Assembly (NCBI RefSeq): GCF_003149185.1
Contig: NZ_QGDO01000003.1
Coordinates: forward strand, 62,001 to 126,000
Source: Sediminitomix flava
GTDB lineage: Bacteria; Bacteroidota; Bacteroidia; Cytophagales; Flammeovirgaceae
Length of the DNA: 64,000 bases
Direction: 5' to 3'
A program made the position numbers and the translations under genes. Below the pieces are notes generated by a model that worked only from the letters and a program-made list of their open reading frames with translations, made no database searches and was not told the origin of the DNA. Of the stretch, positions 13,869 to 22,617 are shown piece after piece (the stretch's first letter is position 1; the number at the start of each line of letters is the position of its first letter).

Positions 13869-16800
13869 ATGCGACACATGAAAATCAAACAACATGTTAA
13901 CTGGCGAACTAAGCTCCAAAAATTAGTTCTAGTGTCATTGCTAATGACATGTCTAGGAGCAGTTTATGGCCAAGAAGTTATCATAAGCGGTACAGTCAGC
14001 GATAATGAATTTTCGTTGCCTGGTGTAAATGTAAGTGTGAAAGGTACTTCAAGTGGTACTATTACCGATATGGAAGGACGCTACAAGCTAAATGTAGCCA
14101 AAGGAGATGTCCTTGTATTTAGTTACGTGGGTTATTTGTCTAAGGAAGTTGAAGTTGGGAATTCTACAGTGATTGATGTGTCCTTAGAACAAGACGTAGA
14201 AATATTAGACCAAGTTGTAGTCATTGGTTATGGTACTCAAACCAAAAAGGAAGTGACTGGTGCTGTAAACAATGTATCGGCTGAAGCACTTAACAATGTT
14301 CCTACGTCAGACTTGGGAGCTTCTATTCAAGGAGCAGTAGCAGGGGTAAACGTACAAGCCTCTAGTGGTGCTCCTGGTCAACAAGCAAATATTCAAATTA
14401 GGGGAGTGGGTTCACTCACAGGTTCTAGAGATCCATTGTATGTGGTAGACGGAATTCCGTATGAAAGCAACCCAAATATTGCTCCTAGCCAAATCAAATC
14501 TATTGATATTCTTAAAGATGGAGCATCAGCAGCAGTTTATGGTGTGAGAGCTTCCAATGGTGTGATTTTGATTACAACAAAATCAGGTGAGCAAGGCAAA
14601 GTAAAAGTAGACTTTACTTCATGGGGAGGTATTCAGAATATTACTTCTGGCACAGAGTTAATGAATACTCATGAGCAGTTCTATTATGATCAAGTCAGAT
14701 CACGAGCTTTAGGTATCGAGTCTACAGTTTTAGATGTAAACCCTAGAGCTTTAGAGAATGATACAGATTTTATTGCAGCCATTCAGAATGATAATGCAGC
14801 CATTCAGAATTATGAAGTAAATGTATCTTCTGGTAAAGGAGATATGACTTTGAATGCAAACATGAATTACTTCTCACAAGAAGGTATTCTTATCAATTCA
14901 AACTTTGACCGTCTAGCTACTCGACTTACAGGGCAGATCAATAAAGAAAAGTTTAAAATGTTTGCGAGTATTGGTTTCCAAAATGAAGAAAGACATAGAG
15001 AGCCTTGGGCTTTGTATGAGCAAGCATTGAGACAACCGCCTTGGAATACAGCTATTGAAGATTTACCAACAAATGGAGATATAATTCAGATTCCAGACCA
15101 AAATGAAATCACTTATAGTTACTTATCAGGTATTTTATCAAATACAGATATCGAAAATGTAAGAAGATTCAATGTAGCTGTAAATGCTTCTTATGAGTTG
15201 GTGAAAGGTTTGACGTTTAGAGTGAGAGCAGGTAGCAATATTCAGAATTCAAAACGTGTTCAGTTTCAGCCAAAATATCTGATTTATGATTTCAAAGGGA
15301 ATTACAACCCTACAGCTTCAAGACCTCAAGCTAGACAAGAAGAGAACTATGTATGGAATGAGCGAAATACATTAGAAAATATCTTGTCGTATGATAAATC
15401 TTTCGGTGATCATAATTTCAATGTAACAGCAGCTTATTCTCTTGAAAAGTATGTGAGCGAGAATGCAGGAATAGAAGGAGTTCATTCACCAAATGGTAAT
15501 AATGATATTCAAGAATTGGGTGCATTGACTTCTACAGGTAATGCAACAGGTTTTAAATATGTAAGAAGCCTTGTCGGGATGATGGGAAGATTCCAATACA
15601 ATTACAAAAGAAAGTATATGGTATCAGCTTCTCTGAGAAGAGATGGTACATCACAGTTTAGCGAAGCAAACAGATTCAAAACATTCCCTGGGGTTTCTGT
15701 AGGTTGGAATATTGATCAAGAAGATTTCTGGAATGTTCCATTCATGAATGGTTTAAAATTCAGAGCAAGTTATGCACAGTTAGGTAATAACAGGATAGGT
15801 GCTAACCCTTACCAAGCTATTCCAGTGATTGAGCAAGGTGTAAATTATATATATGGTAAAGAAGGAGAATTAACTTCAGGGCTGATTTCAAGACAGTTTG
15901 CTAATCAAAATTTGTTATGGGAAACTAGTATTTCTACAAATATTGGATTGGACATGGCATTCTTTGACAATAAGTTACAGTTTACTGCTGATGTCTATCA
16001 AAGTGATAAAGACAACATGATCTTGGGATATCAATTACCTCCATCTTTAGGAGCATCGATCACAAGACCAGATTATGAAATTGCTAGCTATAGAGCCGTA
16101 ACTGTGAATGCAGGTAATATGACCAACAAAGGTTTGGAATTATCTTTAACCTACAGAAACGAAACGCCTTATGGCTTGAAGTATAGCTTGGGTGCTACCT
16201 TCACTAAAAATAGAAATGAGGTTACTGACCTAAACGGAACAGAAAGAGGCTTTGGAGGAGGTCGTCCGTCATTGACACATAGTTGGATGGATCAGACAAC
16301 GTTCTTTGCAGTTGGTCATGAAGCAGGATCATTCTTCCTCGTAAAAACGGATGGGATTATCAAAACGGAAGAGGAGCTAGCTGAATACAGACAGATAAAT
16401 CCAAATGCAATTCTTGGTGATGTGAAGTATGTAGATCAGTTGACAGTTGATACAAACGGTGATGGAATTCCAGATTCGGGTGATGGTAAAATTGATGATA
16501 ATGATAGAGTGTACATGGGTTCAGGACAAGCAGATTTTGAATCAGGTATGCAACTTTCATTAGACTATAAAGGATTTGACTTCTTTATTCAAGGGTACTA
16601 TTCGTACGGAGCTGAAATCTTCAATGGAGCAAGATTATACGCTTATGCAGAAGGTAGACACAAAGAGTTATTGGGAATGTGGAGTCCTCAAAACCCGAAC
16701 TCAGATATCCCTGTAGCTGTAGATAGACAATCTGAAAACGTAAGAGCATATTCAGATTTATGGTTAGAAGATGGTACTTACTTCAGAATTAGAACACTTA

Positions 16801-17009
16801 CGCTAGGTTACAATTTCCAAAAATATGTAAGTGGCATGGGAATCAGCAAAGCACGTTTGTATTTATCGGCAGTAAATCCATTCACATTCACAAAATATAC
16901 AGGTTACGATCCTGAAGTAGGTGGAGATGGACTTTCATTGAGAGGTGTAGACAGAGGTAACTATCCTGTTTCTAGACAATTCCTAATTGGTGCTCAGCTC
17001 AGTTTTTAA
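13869..17009 (+). CDS. susC: SusC-family TonB-dependent outer-membrane transporter
   Basis: This protein of about 1046 residues imports oligosaccharides across the outer membrane using TonB energy. A signal peptide ends in VYGQ, followed by a carboxypeptidase-like regulatory domain (GVNVSVKGTSSGTITDMEG). The plug domain carries VIGYGTQTKKEVTGAV and IQIRGVGSL, and a 22-strand barrel region runs to the C-terminal phenylalanine. A calcium-loop-like stretch, DTNGDGIPDSGDGKIDDND, lies in the extracellular part. A TTG at 13833 would extend the frame, but the ATG at 13869 (or 13878) directly precedes the signal peptide and is preferred. susD starts 19 bases after the stop codon. Confidence 0.96.
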   Translation: MRHMKIKQHVNWRTKLQKLVLVSLLMTCLGAVYGQEVIISGTVSDNEFSLPGVNVSVKGTSSGTITDMEGRYKLNVAKGDVLVFSYVGYLSKEVEVGNSTVIDVSLEQDVEILDQVVVIGYGTQTKKEVTGAVNNVSAEALNNVPTSDLGASIQGAVAGVNVQASSGAPGQQANIQIRGVGSLTGSRDPLYVVDGIPYESNPNIAPSQIKSIDILKDGASAAVYGVRASNGVILITTKSGEQGKVKVDFTSWGGIQNITSGTELMNTHEQFYYDQVRSRALGIESTVLDVNPRALENDTDFIAAIQNDNAAIQNYEVNVSSGKGDMTLNANMNYFSQEGILINSNFDRLATRLTGQINKEKFKMFASIGFQNEERHREPWALYEQALRQPPWNTAIEDLPTNGDIIQIPDQNEITYSYLSGILSNTDIENVRRFNVAVNASYELVKGLTFRVRAGSNIQNSKRVQFQPKYLIYDFKGNYNPTASRPQARQEENYVWNERNTLENILSYDKSFGDHNFNVTAAYSLEKYVSENAGIEGVHSPNGNNDIQELGALTSTGNATGFKYVRSLVGMMGRFQYNYKRKYMVSASLRRDGTSQFSEANRFKTFPGVSVGWNIDQEDFWNVPFMNGLKFRASYAQLGNNRIGANPYQAIPVIEQGVNYIYGKEGELTSGLISRQFANQNLLWETSISTNIGLDMAFFDNKLQFTADVYQSDKDNMILGYQLPPSLGASITRPDYEIASYRAVTVNAGNMTNKGLELSLTYRNETPYGLKYSLGATFTKNRNEVTDLNGTERGFGGGRPSLTHSWMDQTTFFAVGHEAGSFFLVKTDGIIKTEEELAEYRQINPNAILGDVKYVDQLTVDTNGDGIPDSGDGKIDDNDRVYMGSGQADFESGMQLSLDYKGFDFFIQGYYSYGAEIFNGARLYAYAEGRHKELLGMWSPQNPNSDIPVAVDRQSENVRAYSDLWLEDGTYFRIRTLTLGYNFQKYVSGMGISKARLYLSAVNPFTFTKYTGYDPEVGGDGLSLRGVDRGNYPVSRQFLIGAQLSF

Positions 17010-17028
17010 CCTTTAAAATGGATTAATA

Positions 17029-18717
17029 ATGAAGAATTTTAAACATATAGCTCTTTCAATTTTTGCATCGGGAACACTTTTCTTAGGAAGCTGTGATCAT
17101 AATGAATTTTTGACAGAGGTCAACCCAAATGCGATTACGGAATCTACTTTTTGGAAGACTGAAGCAGATGCATTTTCGGCACTTACCACAGTGTATGGAG
17201 CATTGCAATTCCAATATGTAAGTGGAGGTGGACTTACCTATGAGATCGCCAAAAGTGATTTGGGTGGAACAAATTCATGGACACGTCATTTCGCTTATGT
17301 AGCCTTGACTGTGGCTGATAACCAGACCCCTGTATTTAATAAGTGGTCTGAAAACTATGTAGGTATTTTTAGAGCCAACCAGGTAATTGATAATGTACCA
17401 ACAATGGATGCTTTATCAGAGGAGACAAAAACGGAAATCCTTGCAGAAGCGAGGTTTTTGAGAGCATTTTTCTACTTTGACTTAGCGCATTCATTTGGTC
17501 AAGCGATTATCAGAACCACATCAGATGATGAGACGCATAAAGGATTGTCTTCAATTGCTGAAATAAATGAGCAAGTAATTATCCCTGATCTTGAATATGC
17601 CATGGCACATTTGCCACAAACAAGACCAGATGCTGAATTAGGACGAGTAACATGGGGGGCAGCAACTACTTTGTTAGGGAAAACTTATTTGTACGACAAA
17701 GAATGGGCTAGTGCTGCTGAGAACTTTAAGAAGGTCATAGACTCTGGACTTTATAGCCTCACTTCAAACTTTGGCGATAACTTTAGACATGATATGCCTT
17801 ACAATTCTGAGGCAATTATGGAAGTCCCTTACGATGGAAGTATTAACCCTGGAAGTGGTAATCCTCATTATATAGATGATGACCCGAATGCAGCAGGAGG
17901 AGAGTCAACTTCTTTGGCAAGATGGTATGGCCCTTATTCTTTGGGCGGTTGGCAAGTCGTGATGCCTACCTATTGGATTCATGAATTGATGACTGCAGAT
18001 GAAGTAGCTGGAGGCGGACAATCATCTAGGTATTTGGCAACTCTTGCGGGCAGAGATTTAGAAGGTTTATACTATGGAGAATCAGGATCGGAATTAAAGT
18101 CTGATGTTCCGAGACGTTGGAATTTTGGTGAGAGTTCTTATGTGAAGAAATACACGAATTGGTATCACTTAGGTGAGGAAAATAATGAGTGGAGGTCTTC
18201 AATCAATTACAAGCATATGAGACTGGCAGATGTGTACTTGATGTATGCAGAAGCAGTGCTTGAAGGCGAGCAAAATGTAGAAACAGCCATTGACTATATT
18301 GATATGGTCAGAGAAAGAGCTGGTGTCATCACGCTTCAAGAATACATGGATACAAATGGTACGATTCCTCAGTTGCATGTTAGCCAAGATTTATATGGAA
18401 CAAGACCAGAAGTTGTGGCTAATGTAGATAATATTAGAACTCACTTAAGAATGGTAGAAAGACCAACTGAGTTGGCTTTTGAAAATGTGAGATGGAGAGA
18501 TTTAGTGAGATGGGGTGTAGTTGGCGAAGTTCTTACGTCGCATCACAATGACGAAGTTGCTAGAACAGCAATTGGAGCAGATCCTTCAAGAGCACCTTTA
18601 TTCATCGAGCAACGTATCAGACCTGACTTTGTCAGCAATCACTCGAATTACAGTGCTGAAGATGATGATTATTTCCCGATTCCTGCAGCAGAAGTTCAAG
18701 CTAATGATGCTCTTTAA
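17029..18717 (+). CDS. susD: SusD/RagB-family glycan-binding lipoprotein
   Basis: This 562-residue surface lipoprotein forms the lid of the SusC transporter. The signal peptide ends in a lipobox (LGSC), so the mature protein starts at a lipidated cysteine near residue 23. The TPR-like helical scaffold is seen in segments such as ILAEARFLRAFFYFDLAHSF and VYLMYAEAVLE. The C terminus (WRDLVRWG, then DYFPIPAAEVQAN) is typical of RagB/SusD. It would capture sulfated galactan oligosaccharides at the cell surface. It sits directly between susC and the third binding lipoprotein, with gaps of about 20 bases, so the three are one operon. Confidence 0.96.
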   Translation: MKNFKHIALSIFASGTLFLGSCDHNEFLTEVNPNAITESTFWKTEADAFSALTTVYGALQFQYVSGGGLTYEIAKSDLGGTNSWTRHFAYVALTVADNQTPVFNKWSENYVGIFRANQVIDNVPTMDALSEETKTEILAEARFLRAFFYFDLAHSFGQAIIRTTSDDETHKGLSSIAEINEQVIIPDLEYAMAHLPQTRPDAELGRVTWGAATTLLGKTYLYDKEWASAAENFKKVIDSGLYSLTSNFGDNFRHDMPYNSEAIMEVPYDGSINPGSGNPHYIDDDPNAAGGESTSLARWYGPYSLGGWQVVMPTYWIHELMTADEVAGGGQSSRYLATLAGRDLEGLYYGESGSELKSDVPRRWNFGESSYVKKYTNWYHLGEENNEWRSSINYKHMRLADVYLMYAEAVLEGEQNVETAIDYIDMVRERAGVITLQEYMDTNGTIPQLHVSQDLYGTRPEVVANVDNIRTHLRMVERPTELAFENVRWRDLVRWGVVGEVLTSHHNDEVARTAIGADPSRAPLFIEQRIRPDFVSNHSNYSAEDDDYFPIPAAEVQANDAL

Positions 18718-18737
18718 GTCTTAAAATTGTTTGCAAT

Positions 18738-20369
18738 ATGAAACTGAATATCAAAAAATATAGCCAATTTCTTCTTGCTACTGCACTTCCTTTTTTTGCG
18801 GGCTGTGGTGAAGAAATGAATATTCCTGAGGTCATCACACCAAGCCATAGTGTGATTAAAGTGTCTCAATCTGGGAATGATAATTTGATTAATATAGATC
18901 AAGTGATTGATTTTGCCGATGTTTCGCAAGGGGTGAAATCAAGAACTTGGACATTTCCTACTGAGGAAGGAACCGTTACCGTAGAAGGTGACCCAACTAC
19001 GGCTCAAGTGAGAGGTATTTTTCATAAAGTAGGAACTTGGGAAGTAGGACTTCATCAAGAATTTAAGAATCAGCCTTATGTAGGAGATGGAACAACTCCA
19101 ATTGATGGAACATCTTATGACACGACTATAAATGTGACAGTGATGCCTGCTTTGGAAATCTCATCAATGAAGGCAAATCTCTTATCGTCTGATGGACAGG
19201 TAGGTGAAGAGTTGCCACTCAATCCATCAACTCCTACAGAAATACCTTTTGGTAGTGTAGTAAGGTTTACTTATCAAGCAATTGGTTCGCCATCTGTTGT
19301 TGATGGTAATTTCGATGGAGCACAATTACTTGGAAATGATGCTGAGAACAGTACTTTTGATGTGAAGTATGTGACACTTGATAAAGTGTACAGTGCAAGT
19401 CCTGTTCTGATAAGACCAATGCCACAGAGTAGTGATACTTTATACATTGAAAACTTTGTGAAATGTGTACGTTCTGAAGAGCCTGTTACATTGGATGAAG
19501 TCATATATGATATGGCTAATGAAGCTAATGTTCATCTAATTTTTTCTAGAGGTCTAAATCCTGCTTCTGTTGCTTCAGAGAACTTTGCTGTAAAAATAAC
19601 TACAGCAGATGGAGTAGTATTGACACCTGCTTTAGAAGCATCTGTAAACCCAAGTGATGAAAGTATCATCGTGCTAAAGTTAGATGGAGAGCAAATTTAT
19701 AGTGATGATCAGGTGACTGTGAGTTACTTTGGTGGCGAAGTAGAAACAGCTGATAAGGCTATCGTTGCTGAATTTGAAGATACAGCTCTAAAGATTGTAG
19801 AAGAGAATTTATTGGAAACAGCAGGTTACGACTATAGTTTTGAGTCGTCTTCTGTAAATTGGAATGCGGGACAGCCAAGTTGGTTGGGTGGAGATTTTAC
19901 GAATACACTCGTAAAAACAACAGAAAGAGCAACAGTTGGTATGTACAGCCTTAAAATTTCAGTTAATCCTTACAATGGAGTAGGTGCTTGGGGAAATGGT
20001 ACGATCATCCAACCTTTTGAAAATGGTGTAGCCCATAACTTCCCTTATGTAGCTGAAGGCAGTAACAAAATAAAAATTGCTTTCGATGGCTATTTAGAAG
20101 AAAATGGAGGAGGTATTGATCCAACAATACCAAATCAGTTCAATACAAATATGAGAATGTACTTGAATTGGGGTGCTGGTGGCGCTGAAAAACCACATAC
20201 AATTGGTGGTACTGAAGAAGGTGTATGGAAGGAATATGTAGATGTTGTGACCGTTTCAAATATTCAGCCTAGCTATGGAATGGCTGTGAAAATAGCTCAG
20301 ACAGGGCTGGAAAATGTGACGATCTATATCGATAATATCAGAGTGACGAGGTGGAATCCTAGACCATAA
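18738..20369 (+). CDS. Surface glycan-binding lipoprotein (SusE/SGBP-like)
   Basis: This 543-residue lipoprotein has a signal peptide ending in the lipobox FAGC. The N-terminal region (about 35-135) looks like a PKD/immunoglobulin-like fold, including SRTWTFPTEEGTVTVEG. Further beta-rich repeats follow. The last 180 residues (from about YDYSFESSSVNW) resemble a carbohydrate-binding jelly roll. Third genes after susC/susD usually encode surface glycan-binding proteins of low sequence conservation, which is the basis for the role. No catalytic residues are recognised. A strong terminator follows, ending the susCD operon. Confidence 0.82.
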   Translation: MKLNIKKYSQFLLATALPFFAGCGEEMNIPEVITPSHSVIKVSQSGNDNLINIDQVIDFADVSQGVKSRTWTFPTEEGTVTVEGDPTTAQVRGIFHKVGTWEVGLHQEFKNQPYVGDGTTPIDGTSYDTTINVTVMPALEISSMKANLLSSDGQVGEELPLNPSTPTEIPFGSVVRFTYQAIGSPSVVDGNFDGAQLLGNDAENSTFDVKYVTLDKVYSASPVLIRPMPQSSDTLYIENFVKCVRSEEPVTLDEVIYDMANEANVHLIFSRGLNPASVASENFAVKITTADGVVLTPALEASVNPSDESIIVLKLDGEQIYSDDQVTVSYFGGEVETADKAIVAEFEDTALKIVEENLLETAGYDYSFESSSVNWNAGQPSWLGGDFTNTLVKTTERATVGMYSLKISVNPYNGVGAWGNGTIIQPFENGVAHNFPYVAEGSNKIKIAFDGYLEENGGGIDPTIPNQFNTNMRMYLNWGAGGAEKPHTIGGTEEGVWKEYVDVVTVSNIQPSYGMAVKIAQTGLENVTIYIDNIRVTRWNPRP

Positions 20370-20377
20370 ACTTTTTT

Positions 20378-20419
20378 AAAAGAGCCTTTGCAAATGAACT
20401 AATGTAAAGGCTCTTTTTT
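20378..20419 (+). terminator. Terminator of the susC-susD-SGBP operon
   Basis: AAAGAGCCTTT and AAAGGCTCTTT form a perfect stem around an 18-base loop, followed by a T run. It starts nine bases after the stop codon. Confidence 0.9.
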
Positions 20420-20639
20420 CAATTACTTCATTCAGTATTCAAATGAATGATCAATAAAAAACAGACTTCATTGATTTTCTTTCAACTTCTAAATATAGAA
20501 GGGAGATTGTAGAAGTGTGCTCAATCGTTAGTTACAAATATAAAACCCTATATAGACTTTTAAACCCAATGTATTTGGACTCTTTTTCTTAAAGAGAGGC
20601 TCAAATACGACTAATTTTTTATTTCCAAAAATTAAAACC

Positions 20640-22508
20640 ATGAAACAGAATTTCATTTCAGTACTGGCTCTGTTGTGTATTGCATTAAATGCATTTGCTC
20701 AGAATCAACCACTCACAGCTAAAGAAGGAGAAAATTGGGTCATTAAATGGAACAGATCCGATGATTTCAATGGTACATCAGTCAACCGAAGTATGTGGAA
20801 TCCCAATGTTTCACATGTAGGTGTTTGGTCGTGGGATAACGACAACGTAACGGTATCAAATGGTACAGCTAAAATCAAAGTAACACAAGAAAATCATACA
20901 AGAACATTTTGGGATGGCTGTAACGGAAAACAGGTTCAGAATTTTGAACTATATTATAAGTCTGGGATTTTAAAATCTTTTGCCACAGGTACTTATGGTT
21001 ATTATGAAGCGAAAATTAAAGGTGCTGATCTGTTCCCCGGAGTATGTCCTGCATTTTGGTTGTACAGTTCGATAGACCGAAGTCTTACAAGCCCAGGAGA
21101 TGTACAGTATAGTGAAATTGATATTGTAGAAATGCAACAAGGAGATACGGATCACGGTTTTGGGAACAATCCGAAAGGGATGGAACATAATCTTCATACG
21201 ATTGTGGTCAATGAGAATGGTACACCTACTTGGCATCGACCTAAAGCGTATCCAGAGGAAAACATGAACCTTTATGAAGCTCCATTTGACCCTCGTAATG
21301 ACTTCCATATTTATGGTTGTGAAGTAACAAAAGAGAAAATCACATGGTATGTAGATGGTGTTAAGGTTGGAGAAAAGGAGAATTTGTATTGGCACCGACC
21401 AATGAATGTCACATTCTCAGTAGGACTACGTCGTCAGTTTACAGAATTTAGGTGTAATCAGTTTTATCCTAATGCAGCCAATACTACTACACAAGGTTTC
21501 CCAACGACTATGGAAATTGATTATGTGAGAGTTTGGGAAAAAGAAGAAAGTAATACTCCAATAGGAGTTACAGGAGTAAGTTTATCTCCTGCATCTTCAT
21601 CAATTAGTGTTGGAGCAAGTACAACATTTTCAGCTTCTGTAATGCCTTCAAACGCAAGTAATAAAAGTGTGAGTTGGAGTTCGAGTAACACAAGTGTTGC
21701 AACGGTAAGTCAAGCAGGAGTTGTATCTGGTGTAGGCGTAGGAAATGCAACAATTACTGTGACGACAAATGATGGTAATTTTAAAGCTTCATCAACAGTT
21801 TCTGTGTCTACAGGAAATGAAGTAGGAGGTGATATTTTCCTTCTTAAAAATAAGCATCAGGGACAAATTGTACATCCAGTTGATAATTCTGAAGGTGCAA
21901 AAATCAGTTATAGTACTTCAAATACTCAAGTTACGGATAAAATGAAATGGGAAAAAATAGCTACGAATGGAGTGAACTTTAGACTTAAAAATGTAGCTAG
22001 TGGAAAGTACCTTTCTGCTGCAAGTAGTTCAAGTGCTTCTGTTTTAACGCAGTCGAGCTCGCTTAATCCATCAACGGAGTGGAAGATGGTCGCAGCTAGT
22101 GGTGGATACTCTTATTTTGAAAATCAATCCAATGGTAATTACTTCAGACCTCATTCAGTTTCTACAGATGTGATCGAAAGACCTAATACAGTTACGAATT
22201 ATTCTACACAATGGATTTTGGAAGAGGTAAATGCCGCTTCACGAAAGTCTACCTTTCTTGAAAGTGAGGTAGGTTCAGCGCTTAAACTAAGCCCAAACCC
22301 TGTTTCCAATCAGCTTAAAGTTAATGGTCTTTCAAAAAAAAATAGCCTTTTAGAAATCTATGATGTTCAAGGTGATATTTTTTACTCAGAGCAAGTTCAA
22401 GGTTTAGCTGAGGTGACTATTTCAGTTTCAGAATTTCCTGTTGGTGTGTACATTTTAAATGTATCTAATGATATGGGCTGTTCTAAATTGAAGTTTGTAA
22501 AAGAGTAG
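20640..22508 (+). CDS. cgkA: Kappa-carrageenase-like GH16 with Big2, ricin-like and T9SS domains
   Basis: This 622-residue secreted enzyme has a signal peptide ending AFAQ and a GH16 domain at about 22-302. The catalytic signature is Glu159-Ile-Asp161-Ile-Val-Glu164. Segments HTRTFWDGCNGKQV, GYYEAKIKGA, SSIDRSLTSPGDVQYSEID and EFRCNQFYPNA closely match what I recall of the Pseudoalteromonas kappa-carrageenase, as does the Big2 domain that follows (about 306-390). A beta-trefoil ricin/CBM13-like region spans about 398-535. A T9SS sorting domain with LSPNPVSNQL ends the protein. It should endo-hydrolyse beta-1,4 bonds of kappa-carrageenan (subfamily GH16_17) at the cell surface or outside the cell. 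It has its own 270-base upstream region and is monocistronic. Confidence 0.93.
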   Translation: MKQNFISVLALLCIALNAFAQNQPLTAKEGENWVIKWNRSDDFNGTSVNRSMWNPNVSHVGVWSWDNDNVTVSNGTAKIKVTQENHTRTFWDGCNGKQVQNFELYYKSGILKSFATGTYGYYEAKIKGADLFPGVCPAFWLYSSIDRSLTSPGDVQYSEIDIVEMQQGDTDHGFGNNPKGMEHNLHTIVVNENGTPTWHRPKAYPEENMNLYEAPFDPRNDFHIYGCEVTKEKITWYVDGVKVGEKENLYWHRPMNVTFSVGLRRQFTEFRCNQFYPNAANTTTQGFPTTMEIDYVRVWEKEESNTPIGVTGVSLSPASSSISVGASTTFSASVMPSNASNKSVSWSSSNTSVATVSQAGVVSGVGVGNATITVTTNDGNFKASSTVSVSTGNEVGGDIFLLKNKHQGQIVHPVDNSEGAKISYSTSNTQVTDKMKWEKIATNGVNFRLKNVASGKYLSAASSSSASVLTQSSSLNPSTEWKMVAASGGYSYFENQSNGNYFRPHSVSTDVIERPNTVTNYSTQWILEEVNAASRKSTFLESEVGSALKLSPNPVSNQLKVNGLSKKNSLLEIYDVQGDIFYSEQVQGLAEVTISVSEFPVGVYILNVSNDMGCSKLKFVKE

Positions 22509-22518
22509 TCGACTACTC
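22503..22518. repeat. Perfect 16-base palindrome over the cgkA stop codon
   Basis: GAGTAGTCGACTACTC is fully self-complementary and includes the TAG stop codon at 22506-22508. It has no spacer or T run, so it is not a normal terminator. It may be chance. Confidence 0.6.
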
Positions 22519-22555
22519 AAGATAGGTAGCTTGTGACATTGAGGATTAGCATAAA

Positions 22556-22602
22556 TAAAACAAGGCATTCTTTAAATTTAAAGAATGCCTTGTTCGTATT
22601 TT
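22556..22602. terminator. Bidirectional terminator between cgkA and the phosphatase gene
   Basis: Two arms of about 17 bases (ACAAGGCATTCTTTAAA and its exact complement) meet without an unpaired spacer. AT-rich flanks include a T run on the plus side, between two convergent genes. Confidence 0.85.
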
Positions 22603-22617
22603 TAGATTTCGTTTTGC

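Noticed and set aside
20970-21395. 141-codon minus-strand frame inside cgkA
   Set aside because: It is antisense to the most conserved part of the carrageenase domain; its length follows from codon bias of the sense gene.
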